From Thozetella sp. PMI_491 (taxonomy: Eukaryota; Ascomycota; Sordariomycetes; Chaetosphaeriales; Chaetosphaeriaceae), in contig MU270028.1 in assembly GCA_021432635.1 (NCBI GenBank), positions 377,049 to 441,048 on the forward strand: a stretch of 64,000 bases of DNA, given 5' to 3'. Below are positions 31,971 through 42,693 of this stretch, in pieces. The notes under the pieces were generated by a model. It made no database searches. It was given only the letters and a program-made list of their open reading frames with translations, and was not told the origin of the DNA. Numbering within the stretch: position 1 is the stretch's first letter; the number at the start of each line of letters is the position of its first letter. The translations under genes were made by a program, and so were the position numbers.

Positions 31971-33071
31971 ATGATGTCCCAGACACTGCTTCAAATTTTA
32001 CTCGCTCTGGTCTCCCTGGCCAGCGGTGCTGATCTCTGGCTAAGCACCACACCTCAAATGCCAATGCCATATGCTCTCAAAAAGGGAAGTGGCATCAAAC
32101 TCGGTGAAAACACTTTCCCCGTAACCGGAAACTCTTCTGGAAAGGCATTCTGTATTCTCAACACCAATACGGGGTCGTCCGCGGGCGCTGAAGTCTTCCC
32201 GCATGTTCACAAGAAGACATACGAGAATTTCTACGCCGTCAAGGGCCGTATTCAACTGTGGGGTCAGAATCTGGACTCGTTCTTGGCCAACACCTCAATC
32301 CAACAGACGCGCATACTTAGCCAGGGCGACATTGGAGCCATCCCACCCAATACTATTCACACATTTACTCTACTAGAGCCAGATACGCAGCTTACGGGTG
32401 TTCTGGTCCCCGGCGGCTTTGAGGAGTTCTTCTTCCACATGAATCTCAACCCAAATCAAAGTTCACTACCAGGAGCTGGCGGCTTCGACAGAGATGGATT
32501 GGCGAGCTGGGATGTCTATCCACAGCTCGATTTCGTTCCTCGCCGAGACGTAGTCAACGGACGAGGGGGGGCCGGAAACTGGTATGACGGTCCAAACTCT
32601 CTGCCGCCGGACATGTCAGCGCCTATATGGGTAGCTAAGAACTACGGCCCAAAATACCTAAACTCAGAACATGGCCGCTACCAGATCATCACCCCATTAG
32701 TAACCCGACAGCAGACCAACAACACGTTTTCCCAGGGCACCATAACAGTCAGCCCGTATCGCTTTGGCGAGAACCCCCCAGCGGTGAATAGTACGGTGGC
32801 TACAGCCATGATGCTAGAAGAAGGCCAGCTACAAGTCAAAGTCGACGGATACGAACCAGCCAGCCTCATCGACGGGGATGTCGTATTTGTGCCTGCTAAT
32901 GTGTCTTTCACATATTCCGCAACGGCGGAATTTACAAAGTTTATGTATGTTACAGGCGGAGTGGGCGGGCTCGACGGACAGTTGATCGGGAAAGGGCAAA
33001 CATGGAACTCGGCCTTTTATCCAGAGACCGGGAAGGATGCATCGAGTAAAGATAAATTGGTGAGATTTTAG
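31971..33071 (+). CDS. Quercetin 2,3-dioxygenase (bicupin flavonol dioxygenase)
   Basis: Opens the C-ring of flavonols such as quercetin with O2, releasing CO and a depside; a secreted copper enzyme in Aspergillus. Single exon, up to 366 residues; the second Met (31974) may be the true start. Signal peptide MSQTLLQILLALVSLASG. The N-terminal cupin holds the metal-ligand motif FPHVHKKTYENFYAVKG (H-x-H-x4-E) and the fourth ligand His in PPNTIHTF, followed by TGVLVPGGFEEFF. The second cupin (~res 230-345) has TVATAMMLEEGQLQVKV and lacks a metal triad, as in characterised enzymes. Length matches the Aspergillus enzyme. Divergent partner of the GH55 gene and followed by a drug/solute transporter. 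Confidence 0.88.
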   Translation: MMSQTLLQILLALVSLASGADLWLSTTPQMPMPYALKKGSGIKLGENTFPVTGNSSGKAFCILNTNTGSSAGAEVFPHVHKKTYENFYAVKGRIQLWGQNLDSFLANTSIQQTRILSQGDIGAIPPNTIHTFTLLEPDTQLTGVLVPGGFEEFFFHMNLNPNQSSLPGAGGFDRDGLASWDVYPQLDFVPRRDVVNGRGGAGNWYDGPNSLPPDMSAPIWVAKNYGPKYLNSEHGRYQIITPLVTRQQTNNTFSQGTITVSPYRFGENPPAVNSTVATAMMLEEGQLQVKVDGYEPASLIDGDVVFVPANVSFTYSATAEFTKFMYVTGGVGGLDGQLIGKGQTWNSAFYPETGKDASSKDKLVRF

Positions 33072-33249
33072 AAAAGAAACTTCTCAATCTATCAAATATT
33101 GCGCATCCCCATACAATGTCCAATTCCATCCCGAATTGTGTCGCGATATACTATTAGAAGCTAATCTTCGAAGTCGTAACGAGGCTTCAGCAGCTTCCAC
33201 GAACGCCTCAGGTAGGCAGAGAAGTACCAATGCCTGGTACCGTGTGATG

Positions 33250-34722
33250 CTATATACTTAGCTCATATTTACTTCTCCGCCGTAAGCTCTCGCCATATGT
33301 AAGAAAGCACCATGGAACAGGCGCTAAACACAACATCAACACGGCCAAGATAGTCGTCGCCCAGCCTACCCCAAGTGCTTTGTACATTTGGAGCGCGAAC
33401 AATGGGAACGCACTCGCACCGAGATATCGGATAAGCATCATGGCCCCCGAGGCCGACGCGCCATACAGCGGACCGTAGGCATCCAATATGTACATACCGA
33501 TGCTGGTATAAATAAGCAGCCCACTTAGCATAGTCGTGCCCTGGAAGATAACCGGGACTATCCACGGTACCTGGAAATGTGCCGCCCAACCTACAATCAG
33601 AAGGCTTGCCGGAAGTGAAAAACTGCCAAGCAGAGCGGCTGTTAAACGACTCTCAGGAGGTAAATTACTCCTCCCTTCATGGGTTCGCTGCCAGTGCAGG
33701 AGCTTATTCCGATAGACCTGAATGTCGATGGCGATGATAGGAGCTGAGGCGGCAATTGTTCCAATAAATGGCCCCAGAAAGGCCAATGATTGGCTCTTGT
33801 TGTCGAATGCATAGTATTCTCGGTATACCCATGGCATAGCCACCACAAAGGTATACATGAGGGCAAATATCACTCCATTGTACAGGCTGACAAGAGTCAC
33901 AATCAACTCGGTGGCAAGCATGTGCACTGGCCGTTTGATGAGAGCCGTGGTGAAATAGCGAATGGCCCGAGAGGGAGACATCTTTGTTGTTGTTGATGGT
34001 TTGGTTCCGTGGCGCGCAGCCCGGCGCTGCAAAATAACCTTTTTGTATGTCTCCTTTGTGAAACAGACCGGAATGAAGAAGGCAACGGCAGCAAAGATGG
34101 TGGCCCATTGAGTCCAACGCCAGCCAGCCGCGGGAACTATAAAACCTCCTACTAATGGACCTAGTATGGCAGCGGCAGACGGAATGGTATAATAAGTGCC
34201 TAAGGATATGCCGCGAGAGGTGTTGGCAGTGGAATCGAGGATGGTAGCCGAAGCGTTGCTGATGAGCGGGGAGGCAAACATGCCAGCAAAGAAGCGACAC
34301 ATAGTCAGAGAGAGGATGTTGTTGCTGAGGCCGGCGCCGAGGACGAAGATAACGTAAATCGGTGTAGTAGCCAAGAACACGCTCTTGCGCCCGTACATTT
34401 CGGACAGCGGCGCGCCGACCAAAGGTCCGAAGGCCATGCCGAGGTTGTACAATGATAACGGTAGTATGGCGACTTCGCTGCTACAATGCATCACCGCTGC
34501 GACTTCATCCTGTGCTGGAGCGTAAATAGCCCCACCCAGTGTGCCAACAAACGCAAGAGCTGTGACGGCGACAGTTCCAAAAGTGCGGCGGGCGAGCGAG
34601 AAGTTCCGGGGGTTGTCCGGGTCGTCCGGGCCGGACCAGTCCAAAACCTCAGACACGACAGGCTGGCTTCTCAGCTCGACCATGGGCACTTCTACCCGGG
34701 TCTCCACAAGCGTCGCCGACAT
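33250..34722 (-). CDS. MFS transporter, DHA1 (drug:H+ antiporter) type
   Basis: A 490-residue single-exon membrane carrier with ~12 helices. The N-terminus has the common DHA1 start VLDWSGPDDPDNPRNFSLARR. Motif A appears as GPLVGAPLSEMYGRKSVFL (~res 107-125) and motif C-like glycines in ILGPLVGGFIVPAAGWRWTQW. The second half has PWVYREYYAFDNKSQSLAFLG and YGASASGAMMLIRYLGASAFPL, usual for fungal polyamine/multidrug transporters. Convergent with the quercetinase gene (178 bp apart at their 3' ends), so a role in exporting or tolerating aromatic compounds is a possible but unproven link. Confidence 0.88.
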   Translation of the reverse strand: MSATLVETRVEVPMVELRSQPVVSEVLDWSGPDDPDNPRNFSLARRTFGTVAVTALAFVGTLGGAIYAPAQDEVAAVMHCSSEVAILPLSLYNLGMAFGPLVGAPLSEMYGRKSVFLATTPIYVIFVLGAGLSNNILSLTMCRFFAGMFASPLISNASATILDSTANTSRGISLGTYYTIPSAAAILGPLVGGFIVPAAGWRWTQWATIFAAVAFFIPVCFTKETYKKVILQRRAARHGTKPSTTTKMSPSRAIRYFTTALIKRPVHMLATELIVTLVSLYNGVIFALMYTFVVAMPWVYREYYAFDNKSQSLAFLGPFIGTIAASAPIIAIDIQVYRNKLLHWQRTHEGRSNLPPESRLTAALLGSFSLPASLLIVGWAAHFQVPWIVPVIFQGTTMLSGLLIYTSIGMYILDAYGPLYGASASGAMMLIRYLGASAFPLFALQMYKALGVGWATTILAVLMLCLAPVPWCFLTYGESLRRRSKYELSI

Positions 34723-35370
34723 TCTAGTTCACTGATGGTACGTAAAATGCTGGGTATGGAAAAATGGAAAGGAGAGTATAAAGGCAATCAAGTGAGAAAT
34801 TATTACGCTCTCGGCGATATTCTTGGCACAATCCCCGCAAAACGCCGAGTTGCGGTTATGGTTCTCGCCGAATTCATACCTTCTTGAGTCAGTTATAAGC
34901 CACGAAACAGAACACGCCCAGGACAACTAAACGAAAAGAGAGTGATGTTATAATAACCCAGTAGGTCATCATTCGCTAATCTGTTACGCAGTGAGGTGGG
35001 TTGCCCTGTGAGGACCGAGTTCTTCATCGGCGCGTCGGTTGAGATGGGCACCTGCGAGGAAACGTAGACCCAAGCAGCCGTCACACAAACCGTGAAGTGA
35101 GTTTAGTATGTTTCTGCAACATCATTACGATTTCCTCTGAAACTCTCATACCCAAGTCGGTGGGAGTTGGTTGCAGGTTGGTGGATGAGAAACATGCCTG
35201 TGGGAAGGTTGGGGTGGGGCAGTGCGCAAGAACGACAGCTCCGAGGAGCGATAGAAAGCAAAGAATACGGTTTCATATATCAAAACGAGTTAAGAGTCTG
35301 TAATACTTCTAGATATTTCAATACCAAGTCGTGAGTCTCATAGCAACGCCGCCACACCTTTAGGCCTTCT
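34723..35370. other. Intergenic region, no gene recognised
   Basis: Upstream region of the DHA1 transporter. A minus-strand stretch near 35090-35270 reads like a signal peptide (CFLSLLGAVVLAH) but has no in-frame ATG, so no gene is called. Confidence 0.4.
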
Positions 35371-38237
35371 TTAAGCTGTCCACTGCGGGCCTGTTAATAC
35401 GCCACTTCCCATATCAACACTTTTGGTTATCGGTGTCCATGCGTCTGTCCGCCAAATGAACGCTTTCCACTTTTCCGCAATCATCTTCTCCATTGCGTCG
35501 GCTCGCATCCATAATACAGCCTTCCTAGAGGCAGTGGTATAAGTAAACGCGGTCACACAGACAATTTCTTTCTCTCGAATATCCCGAGCGGACGCCCGGT
35601 TATCTCGTCTCCTGCCTTCTAGCAGAAGGCTGCGAATCGAATCCGAAGTCTGGATGGGGTGCAGCGCCTCGTAATTGCAGAATAATAGCATGAAGTGGGG
35701 CAGGCGCTCGTGCTCGGCGGGAAAAGGAGGAAAGGTGATGCTATACTCCTTTATGGTCTCGAGGGGCACAAGCGCGTCGCCAAGAGAATCGAGACCAAAT
35801 GGGAGCAGGCGACGCCATATGCTGAGCAGAGTGGTAAACTCGGCAACCCAGGGTTGTACGTTGAACTCCTTGGCTGGATGTTTTGCGTCCACGTCGGCCG
35901 GGCTAGACACGCGCTTTGTTGGCGGTCGGGCGTTGGTAACAATCACCCCAGTGCAGATACACGAGAAGATCCTAATCAGCCAATGTGCCGGATATCCCAC
36001 GTCGAACATGCCAATGGCAAGATAGATGAGGGCGGTGAGGTTGAGCGGTGCATACACAGGCTGGCCGCTGAAAATTGGCCGCGGATAAGGAAGGCAGATC
36101 TTGAGCAAATGGCTGTATATCCATTTCTCAAAGTCAGACTTGGAAAGAAGTTGCTGGAAAGACATAATGGATCGTGGTTCTCTATCCCAAATCATATAGC
36201 CTTCGAATACAAATGGATTCGTCAGGGTACCGGCATACATTGCAGGCAAATCGTCCTTCGTAACTTCGCCTGGTCGTCTAGTGAGAAGGAAGTGCTGGCG
36301 AATGCGCTGCATGTCGTACATGAGGAGATACTCCGACTGAAAGGCTTTGTGACCCTCAAACTCTGGCGGATTAAGGAGGTTATTGAACCTTAGGCTAGAA
36401 GGCCGGTCTTCCTTCAGAAGTGGCCGCCCAGCAAAGAATGCAGTGAGGTGGCCACCTATGTAATCTCTGGTTTTATCGCCGTTAGATATCTGCTGTCTGA
36501 AGACGGACAAGGAAGTAATAAGCTTACGGGATATTGCTCATGTGGATGTAATCATAAGTCTGAGGGAAGGTAGTCGGATCGAGACCCTGTCCATTACTAG
36601 GTGGCGACAGCCGGTAGTCTAGCAAGTTGTAGCGTATCCGATCCATGGTGTCGGCCATCTCCCCAACGATTGCTTCTACGGTGAGTCTGCTCTGGTCAAC
36701 GAGTGTCATAGTAGACGCAGCGAAAGTGCGGAACAGATTGGCAAGCTCCTCAATGGAGGTTGTGCGCCCCCCTCGGCGGCGCTCGACAAGACCCATCGAC
36801 TCGACCACTTCCAAGGGATGAAACTCAAGCGGGTGGGAATCTTTATGCCCCTGTTCCCTACTTCTGTTCGCGAAGTCATAGTCGATGAGTGTATTGTTGA
36901 CTTTCCAATTTTCATCGATGTATTGCAACAGCTTCTTGACCTTTTTGCTTGAGCGGTACTTGGTCAGGAGCTCCACAATGGAAGGCTCGCGTCGCCGCGC
37001 AGTTCGCACAGGCGGGAAGAGGACCGTGAATTTATCGAACTCTTCATTCTCCGATTGGGACCCATGAGCTGGGATTTGGCCGAAATTCATCGCCGTTCGA
37101 AATCCATTCTCCATGATCTTTCCTTTCACTAACTCCCGGACGTCTGCGCCTTTGGATATTCCATCCCACGGTTGCTGCCATTGGCGAAGAACTCGGGTAA
37201 GAGCACTTCTGTCCTGCTTTCGAACATAAACGAATGGAAGAACAGGTCCGTCGCCCTCGAGCTTCGTAATGAGCTCTTTGATGTTGCTCTGCAGTCGAGC
37301 CTCGACGAAGGGTGGAATGATCTGACAGCTGAAGAGGTAGGCCATGTCCAGGAAACAATCAGTGGCAGTAGGAGATCCTTCCCGAAGCTCGACATCAAAT
37401 TGAGCCATCATGTTGAAAATGATGAGCACCCTGGCCAATGCTGCAGGCTTAAGATCCAAGATAGTGGCATGCATCTTGCTAAACGTGCGGACGTCTCTGT
37501 CTACCTCTCTGACGAGCATGCAAGTGATCGTCGAGAAGAGGTTGCGTCCGTCGCCGCTACCAGCAAAGAGGAACGAGATCTCCGAGGGTACGGTATCTTG
37601 CAAGCCAAGTGGCTCTCCTAAGTCTTCTATCGCGTCATGTCCCACGCAGTAATATTCCGGTATGTCTTGGCTGGATCTCGATTAACCGGCGGATCGTCTG
37701 AGGGAGGGGAGAGAGACTTACAGCCACGACTTATAACGGGGGATGCGGTCGAGGACTTGGTTTCTGAGACCAGACTCGTCTGGGATTTCAGACCACAACG
37801 CTTTCGTGGACTGGATCGATTCATCCAACTCGGCTCGAAGAGGACTATCGCCAATGCTAGAGATGACTTCTTCGGCAGAGGCGAAATCAAGTAGATACAA
37901 AAAACATTTAGCCAGGCGGCCGTATAGCTTGTCTGCTTTAGTGCTCTCTTTATCTTCAGGGGCCGTCAGCGAGATTGCCTCTCTGATGTGTGCAATGGCC
38001 CCTTTGTAGTCGCCCATCTCATATCTCACCGCCGATAGGTTAGAAATTGGCGCCGGATCATGCGGTGCTAGAGACGCCGCCGTTTTGTAGGCCTTTTCGG
38101 CTAGACACGATGTCAGAAATTTCCAAGCCCACATACGCGGAGGTTCATGTACCCTCTGGGAGTTTCCCTGCTCTATAAAAATTGTTGCCCAAAGCTCTAG
38201 CTTCGGCGGCAGAATCTGTGCCGACTTGATCCGACAT
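35371..38237 (-). CDS. TPR-DUF4470 domain protein
   Basis: Large fungal protein of unknown function. Exons 38153-38237, 37722-38100, 36528-37670 and 35371-36466, introns 52, 51 and 61 nt, 900 residues. N-terminus MSDQVGTDSAAEARALGNNF with TPR-like helices (GKLPEAEKAYKTAASLAPHD, PISNLSAVRYEMGDYKGAI, res ~15-80). Then DUF4470 (EISFLFAGSGDGRNLFSTI, ~res 180-280), a long helical region and the motif NIPDYIGGHLTAFFAGRPLL across the last splice. DUF4470 proteins often have a MYND or TPR partner domain; no MYND finger is visible. The intron at 36467-36527 was placed to keep NIPDYIGG continuous. No pathway can be assigned. Confidence 0.82.
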
Positions 38238-39294
38238 CGTGCCTTGGGAAGTAGTGGTGGCGAATCCAGGTCAATTCAGAAGGGAGTTGAAGTTTTTTAT
38301 AGTTATTCCATGAATCGTAGTAAAAAACTAGAAAATTGGCCATGAAGCTAGGCAATGCCTTTTTGGCTAACGGTCAGGAAAAGCGGTGAGGGGACATAAA
38401 CCTTCACCTTTAATGTGCGGTGTGGGCCAAGATGGCCCGTGTCTCTTGTGGGGCTCCAGCCTCTGCGAACCGTGTATTATCCCTTGCTACAGCATTCGCA
38501 ATTTACAATGACTACAACAAGCGAGAAAGCGACTAATTGGAAAGGGTCACTCGCAGATAGATTAGATGCATATTTGTATGCAGAAAACGCCTTATTCAGC
38601 TCGGCGATTCGTATAGTTCTAGTTAATTGTTCAGGTATGCCAGTTCATATTCGGCCAACCTCCTCCATGTCCATGCCACTTTATTTCCTAAAGAGCGAGC
38701 TTATGGCTTAAATATCATGTAGAGCCTCCCTTTCCCATCATAGCAGGAAGTCTGCGGGCCATCCGCGAAGCATTCCCTGTAGTCTAAGTCTTTTCTCGAG
38801 CTATCGAGCTATAAGTCTGACAATATTCACCTATGTATACAAAGCAAAATCACATGCTTCTTCACACTCGACTAACATATTCATTCACCTTAGGTCTATG
38901 AGAAGAGCATTTTTAAGGATAGCTGAAATGCAAACCCCCAAACCATATCGGGCAATCTTTCGCGAGGCGGAGAGGGACTTGTGCCGATTAGCTGCATAGG
39001 CGCAATGTTCGACGCTTCTATGCACCAGGCCGCCTCGCACCCAACCAAGGTATGAAATACAAAACGGTTTTTAACAAGGTCCCCATATCGCATCACACCA
39101 TGCTTTGGCCTACTCGCAGACGCCTGTGCATATTCGCTGAGTAAGTGCACTGCGTCTACTCTTCGCAGGATAGATGCTATTCCGTCGACCGAGGACGTAT
39201 AAATAGAGATGTTCCTAGCCGTGCCGCAGTCTCTTCTCGTCCCTTGGATCATGCAACCTCGCGCCGCCTGTCAGAATATAGTAGAACGATAGTC
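38238..39294. other. Divergent intergenic region, no gene recognised
   Basis: Shared upstream DNA of the DUF4470 gene (minus) and flavin-reductase-like gene (plus). Frames at 38415-38711 (plus) and 38896-39252 (minus) lack any family features. Confidence 0.45.
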
Positions 39295-40255
39295 ATGACA
39301 GCCGAAGACGAACACGCCGCGCATGCTGAGTCGTTGCCAAAGCATGACCGGCATGGCGACTTTCGAAAGGTGCAGGCGTCGCGGCCGACATGGGATCATG
39401 AGAGCGGGGTACGCTTCACGCAGACGGTCGCTCCAGACTGGACATTCGGCGATGGCGCGAACTCGGCAACTGGTCCATCCGCGGCTGTGGATCGAAAGCA
39501 CGTAGGCTTCGCACCATTCGCTGAGGGCCGGACACCGCGGCAGAACTATAAGCTCCTGATTGGCGCGGTCGCGCCGCGTCCTATCGGCCTAGTCTCGACA
39601 GTCTCCCCCGACGGCCAAACTAACCTCGCGCCGTTCAGCTTCTTCAACGTCGTCGCCTTCGACCCGCCACTCTTCATTTTCGGGTTCACTTCGACAGTTG
39701 AAAAGCCCAATGACACGCTGCGAAATCTGTTGGCTAATCGCCAGTGCGTCATCAACGTCATCTCGGAGCACATGATCGAGGCGGCAAACAGCACTAGCAC
39801 CGATGCTCCTTATGGGGATAGCGAGTGGGATGTCTCTGGTCTCACCCAAGTGCATGACTGCGTGAATGTTAAACCGCCGCGTGTGAGAGAGTCAGTATTC
39901 AGCATCGAAGGCCATCTTGATAGTATCAAAGAAGTGGACAGCCGGACCAACCCAGGTGCCAAAGCGGCTACTGTTGCCTTCATTGAAGGAACCTACTTTT
40001 GGGCACGAGAGGATGCAGTCAATGAGAGCAACGATCTTCTTGATCTCAATGTGAGTTTATGCTTTGGGCGCAAGAAGCCCGGCCTTCGTGCTGGCTGACT
40101 CTATACTTCAGGTTGTACGTCCCATTGGCAGGCTCGGTGGAATCACTTATGGCCGCACAGAGGATGTGTTCGAGATCCTTCGGCCGGATTTCGAAAAGAA
40201 CATTGGAGGGCAAGAAGGATTAAAGGAGATTAAGAAAAAACAGAAGTCGAACTAA
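39295..40255 (+). CDS. Flavin reductase-like FMN-binding split-barrel protein
   Basis: Member of the flavin-reductase/flavoredoxin-like family. Exons 39295-40050 and 40112-40255 (61-nt intron) give 299 residues. The core has NYKLLIGAVAPRPIGLVSTVSPDGQTNLAPFSFFN, typical of the FMN-binding N-terminal strands, then DPPLFIFGFTS, NRQCVINVISEHMIEAAN and PYGDSEWDVSGL. After the splice VRPIGRLGGITYGRTEDVFE closes the barrel. The first ~90 residues are a hydrophilic, low-conservation extension. I use the ATG at 39295 rather than an in-frame ATG at 39145. Electron donor and partner oxygenase are unknown. It converges with the DUF1989 gene, whose stop lies ~330 bp away. Confidence 0.83.
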
Positions 40256-40586
40256 ATTTCCTCGCCAGAGAGTTCATTACGAAGACAATGGTTAAATTAC
40301 TGTATTGGCCTGTTCGCGGTAGAGTAGGAAATTTTTAAATTGGCTTTTTATTAACTGCCTCAATTTTAATGCATCTGAGGCATGAAGCGATGTGTCTGAC
40401 GACAGAGGACAACGGCCCTTAGTCCTTGGTCCTAGTGATTAAAGAATCTGATTATTGCAGTTCTAATAATGACATAATGGGTCAAGATGTTGTCATATTG
40501 TAGTGTAGACGTTGGTTCTTCAAAATTCTTGCTATCGATACCGATGTAGCTAGAGAGGAAAAGTCAGTCCTCCCACAGTCCATGCT
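40256..40586. other. Convergent 3' intergenic region
   Basis: AT-rich 330 bases between two stop codons, likely holding both 3' UTRs. No other feature seen. Confidence 0.4.
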
Positions 40587-41198
40587 TTACTCTATGCGAT
40601 ACTGAATCGGCTTGAAGCTACCACCATTCGATCTGCCCGCTGAGCACGCCGTAATTCCAACTATCAAATCCATTTCCGCGACAAAATCGATATGGTCTCC
40701 AGGCTTGGTGGTCGGAGGGAGAACTTCAAACGTGCCAGTCTTGCCGTCAACCGGTACGTTCATAAAACAATTGAAAGGAGAGGGGATGCGGTCTTCGCTG
40801 ATGCCGCATTTTGCCAGTGCGAACGCTAGATTACCGAAGCATCCCGGGTGTGGATCTTCGTCCCCAAACTTGATGCGGAATGTCTCCTTCGAGCACGGTG
40901 TGAATAGAAAGTCGTGGGTTCCGACGGTGTCCTCGACAATGCGAAGCATGACATTGCTGCGGTTGCTGTAGAGTTTATCGCCGGTTGAAAAGTAGATTTT
41001 GTTTGCATAGTCAAAGGAACGGCCGTTGGATAGCCATTCGCCGATGTCTGAGGCGTTGAAAGTAACAATGTCGGAGACTTGGGTGCCTTGCGGATCGATG
41101 ATAGTTAGACGCTGGCCCTTTTTTAGGTAGAAGGAGCTACCGGTCCTGGGCGCAAGTTGGACTGTGCCATCTTCTAGTGTATTGGTCTCCTCTGACAT
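40587..41198 (-). CDS. DUF1989 / urea carboxylase-associated family protein
   Basis: A 203-residue single-exon protein matching DUF1989: KKGQRLTIIDPQGTQVSDIV (~res 26-45), FNASDIGEWLSNGRSFDYAN, SNRSNVMLRIVEDTVGTHDF, PCSKE, HPGCFGNLAFALAKCGI, and PSPFNCFMNVPVDGKTGTFEVLPP, ending in a conserved ITACSAGRSNGG. In bacteria these proteins are encoded beside urea carboxylase-like genes; in fungi they stand alone. Biochemical role in this group is not settled. A decayed urea amidolyase fragment lies at 4.6-5.5 kb, but the distance makes a direct link uncertain. Confidence 0.85.
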   Translation of the reverse strand: MSEETNTLEDGTVQLAPRTGSSFYLKKGQRLTIIDPQGTQVSDIVTFNASDIGEWLSNGRSFDYANKIYFSTGDKLYSNRSNVMLRIVEDTVGTHDFLFTPCSKETFRIKFGDEDPHPGCFGNLAFALAKCGISEDRIPSPFNCFMNVPVDGKTGTFEVLPPTTKPGDHIDFVAEMDLIVGITACSAGRSNGGSFKPIQYRIE

Positions 41199-41778
41199 GT
41201 TGAAGGCGTATGTTCAATATTTGGCTTGGCAGGACGATGCGTACTAGACCTTGACGTATCCACGGGCGTAGGAAGAGAAGAGGGAGGGAATATCTGAGGC
41301 GAATTGCCAGAGCAGGGAATGCCAGCGAGAAATAGGCAATCGAATTTATTTTTGAGCTTCTCCTGTATTGTCGCCAGTGGCTTGAACGTAAAGGATTATT
41401 CCCGCTAAATGACCGTTGCAATTCCCGCGGGGTAGTGATGCTGTTCACAGCGCAGATAGCCGCCACCCCCACCAGACCATCACCCCAGAGGCAGGTATCA
41501 GCCTTTATGGTTAACACCTTCCTGGAAAGTATTCGCAATCGGTCTTGCCTACGTAATATCAAGAATTCCATCCATCCTTACCCGACGTGCTTGGATACCT
41601 GCGTTTTGCGTGCCGTTAGTGCCAATACTAGACCTCCAGTAATTAACCTAGTGCCATTCTACTCTCCTTGATGTATATCATTCGTAATAAGTGGCTTGGT
41701 CCGGTTGTGTACTCGTACTGAGAAATGAACGCAATCCATCTAGAAGCAACATTTCAGTATCGATACCGTGCCTCTTGA
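41199..41778. other. Intergenic: DUF1989 gene upstream region
   Basis: I see no gene between the DUF1989 start and the NADAR remnant. Confidence 0.4.
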
Positions 41779-42006
41779 TATTTCTCAAGTCATCTGTTTG
41801 GCCAGAATCAGCATCTGAGAAAGCTTTTGCTAGAGACTGGTGATCGTGTACTGGCTGAGGCGGCTTCCCTAGATCGCGTGTGGGGTATTGGCTATACAGC
41901 CGAAGAAGCTTTGGCGCATCGGCAGCATTGGGGAGAGAATAGGCTTGGCAAGGCTTTGATGGAAGTGAGAAAGCTCTTACGGGTGGAGAAATCCGGTGAT
42001 CTTTGA
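41779..42006 (+). pseudogene. C-terminal fragment of a NADAR-domain protein
   Basis: No ATG begins this frame, but after a stop at 41776-41778 it reads HLRKLLLETGDRVLAEAASL, DRVWGIGYTAEEALAHRQHW and GENRLGKALMEVRKLLR before a natural stop. That is the last ~60 residues of the NADAR fold (YbiA-like), which acts on N-glycosidic bonds of riboflavin intermediates or ADP-ribose derivatives. The N-terminal two thirds are missing upstream, so this is a truncated remnant unless an exon has been missed. Confidence 0.7.
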
Positions 42007-42479
42007 GAGTCTAAATAGGCTCTGTGTCCCTCATTCGTGCTGTAGATAGAATATATGAACTTAGTTCATCGCCATCATGCCACAAAAACCCCGTAATATC
42101 TGGGAAGCGACAGCCCAGGTACGCCGTTATGCAGCTAATCAACCTGTAACGCCAAACGACGTTGTGAATAGCTGCTAGTGGGGCGGGTCTCCTTAAATTC
42201 CACCAATGTCCGCCCAGAATCTGCACACATCCGCTTGGAGGCAAGTTCACTTGGCATCACCTAGCTAAAATTCTAATCCTGGGACTTTAACTTCAAATGA
42301 TAGGAATTGTCCAGCCCCACGTAGCCATTTACATGAGAGCACCGGAACCTGGTTCGCAAGTTAACCCTGAGCATCGGTACGGCGCCAAGGCCGCCTCTCG
42401 ACTGTCGTGGGCAGATCCAAGGCGGAAGAGGAACCGAAAAACCGGGGATACAGTGGGGTGGGCAGAGGCAGGGTTTAGA
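42007..42479. other. Intergenic: AA9 gene upstream region
   Basis: No gene recognised; contains the promoter of the AA9 gene. Confidence 0.4.
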
Positions 42480-42487
42480 TATAAAAT
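42480..42487 (+). promoter_or_regulatory. TATA box of AA9 gene
   Basis: TATAAAAT, 214 bases before the ATG at 42694, followed by a pyrimidine-rich leader. Confidence 0.35.
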
Positions 42488-42693
42488 AAGCTGATGGCGT
42501 GCAGCTCTACACTGGACCGACTCTGTAAGCCATTGCCACTTCAGTTCATTCTCTTTCTTCTTCACTTAAAGCACTATTTGTGCCGTGGTCGCTGTGCGAC
42601 ATTACGCTTTTTTCGCATCATCAACCTAAGTTACTCTCTTCCAGGGTCCAAAGACTACATTCTTGATCCTCTCATAAAACACGATACTGCAAC

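Noticed and set aside
34893-35303. Possible small secreted peptide on the minus strand
   Set aside because: The hydrophobic leader CFLSLLGAVVLAH has a stop directly upstream and no in-frame ATG.
38896-39252. 118-codon minus-strand ORF beside the flavin-reductase-like gene
   Set aside because: No family features and it sits in the likely promoter of the opposite-strand gene.
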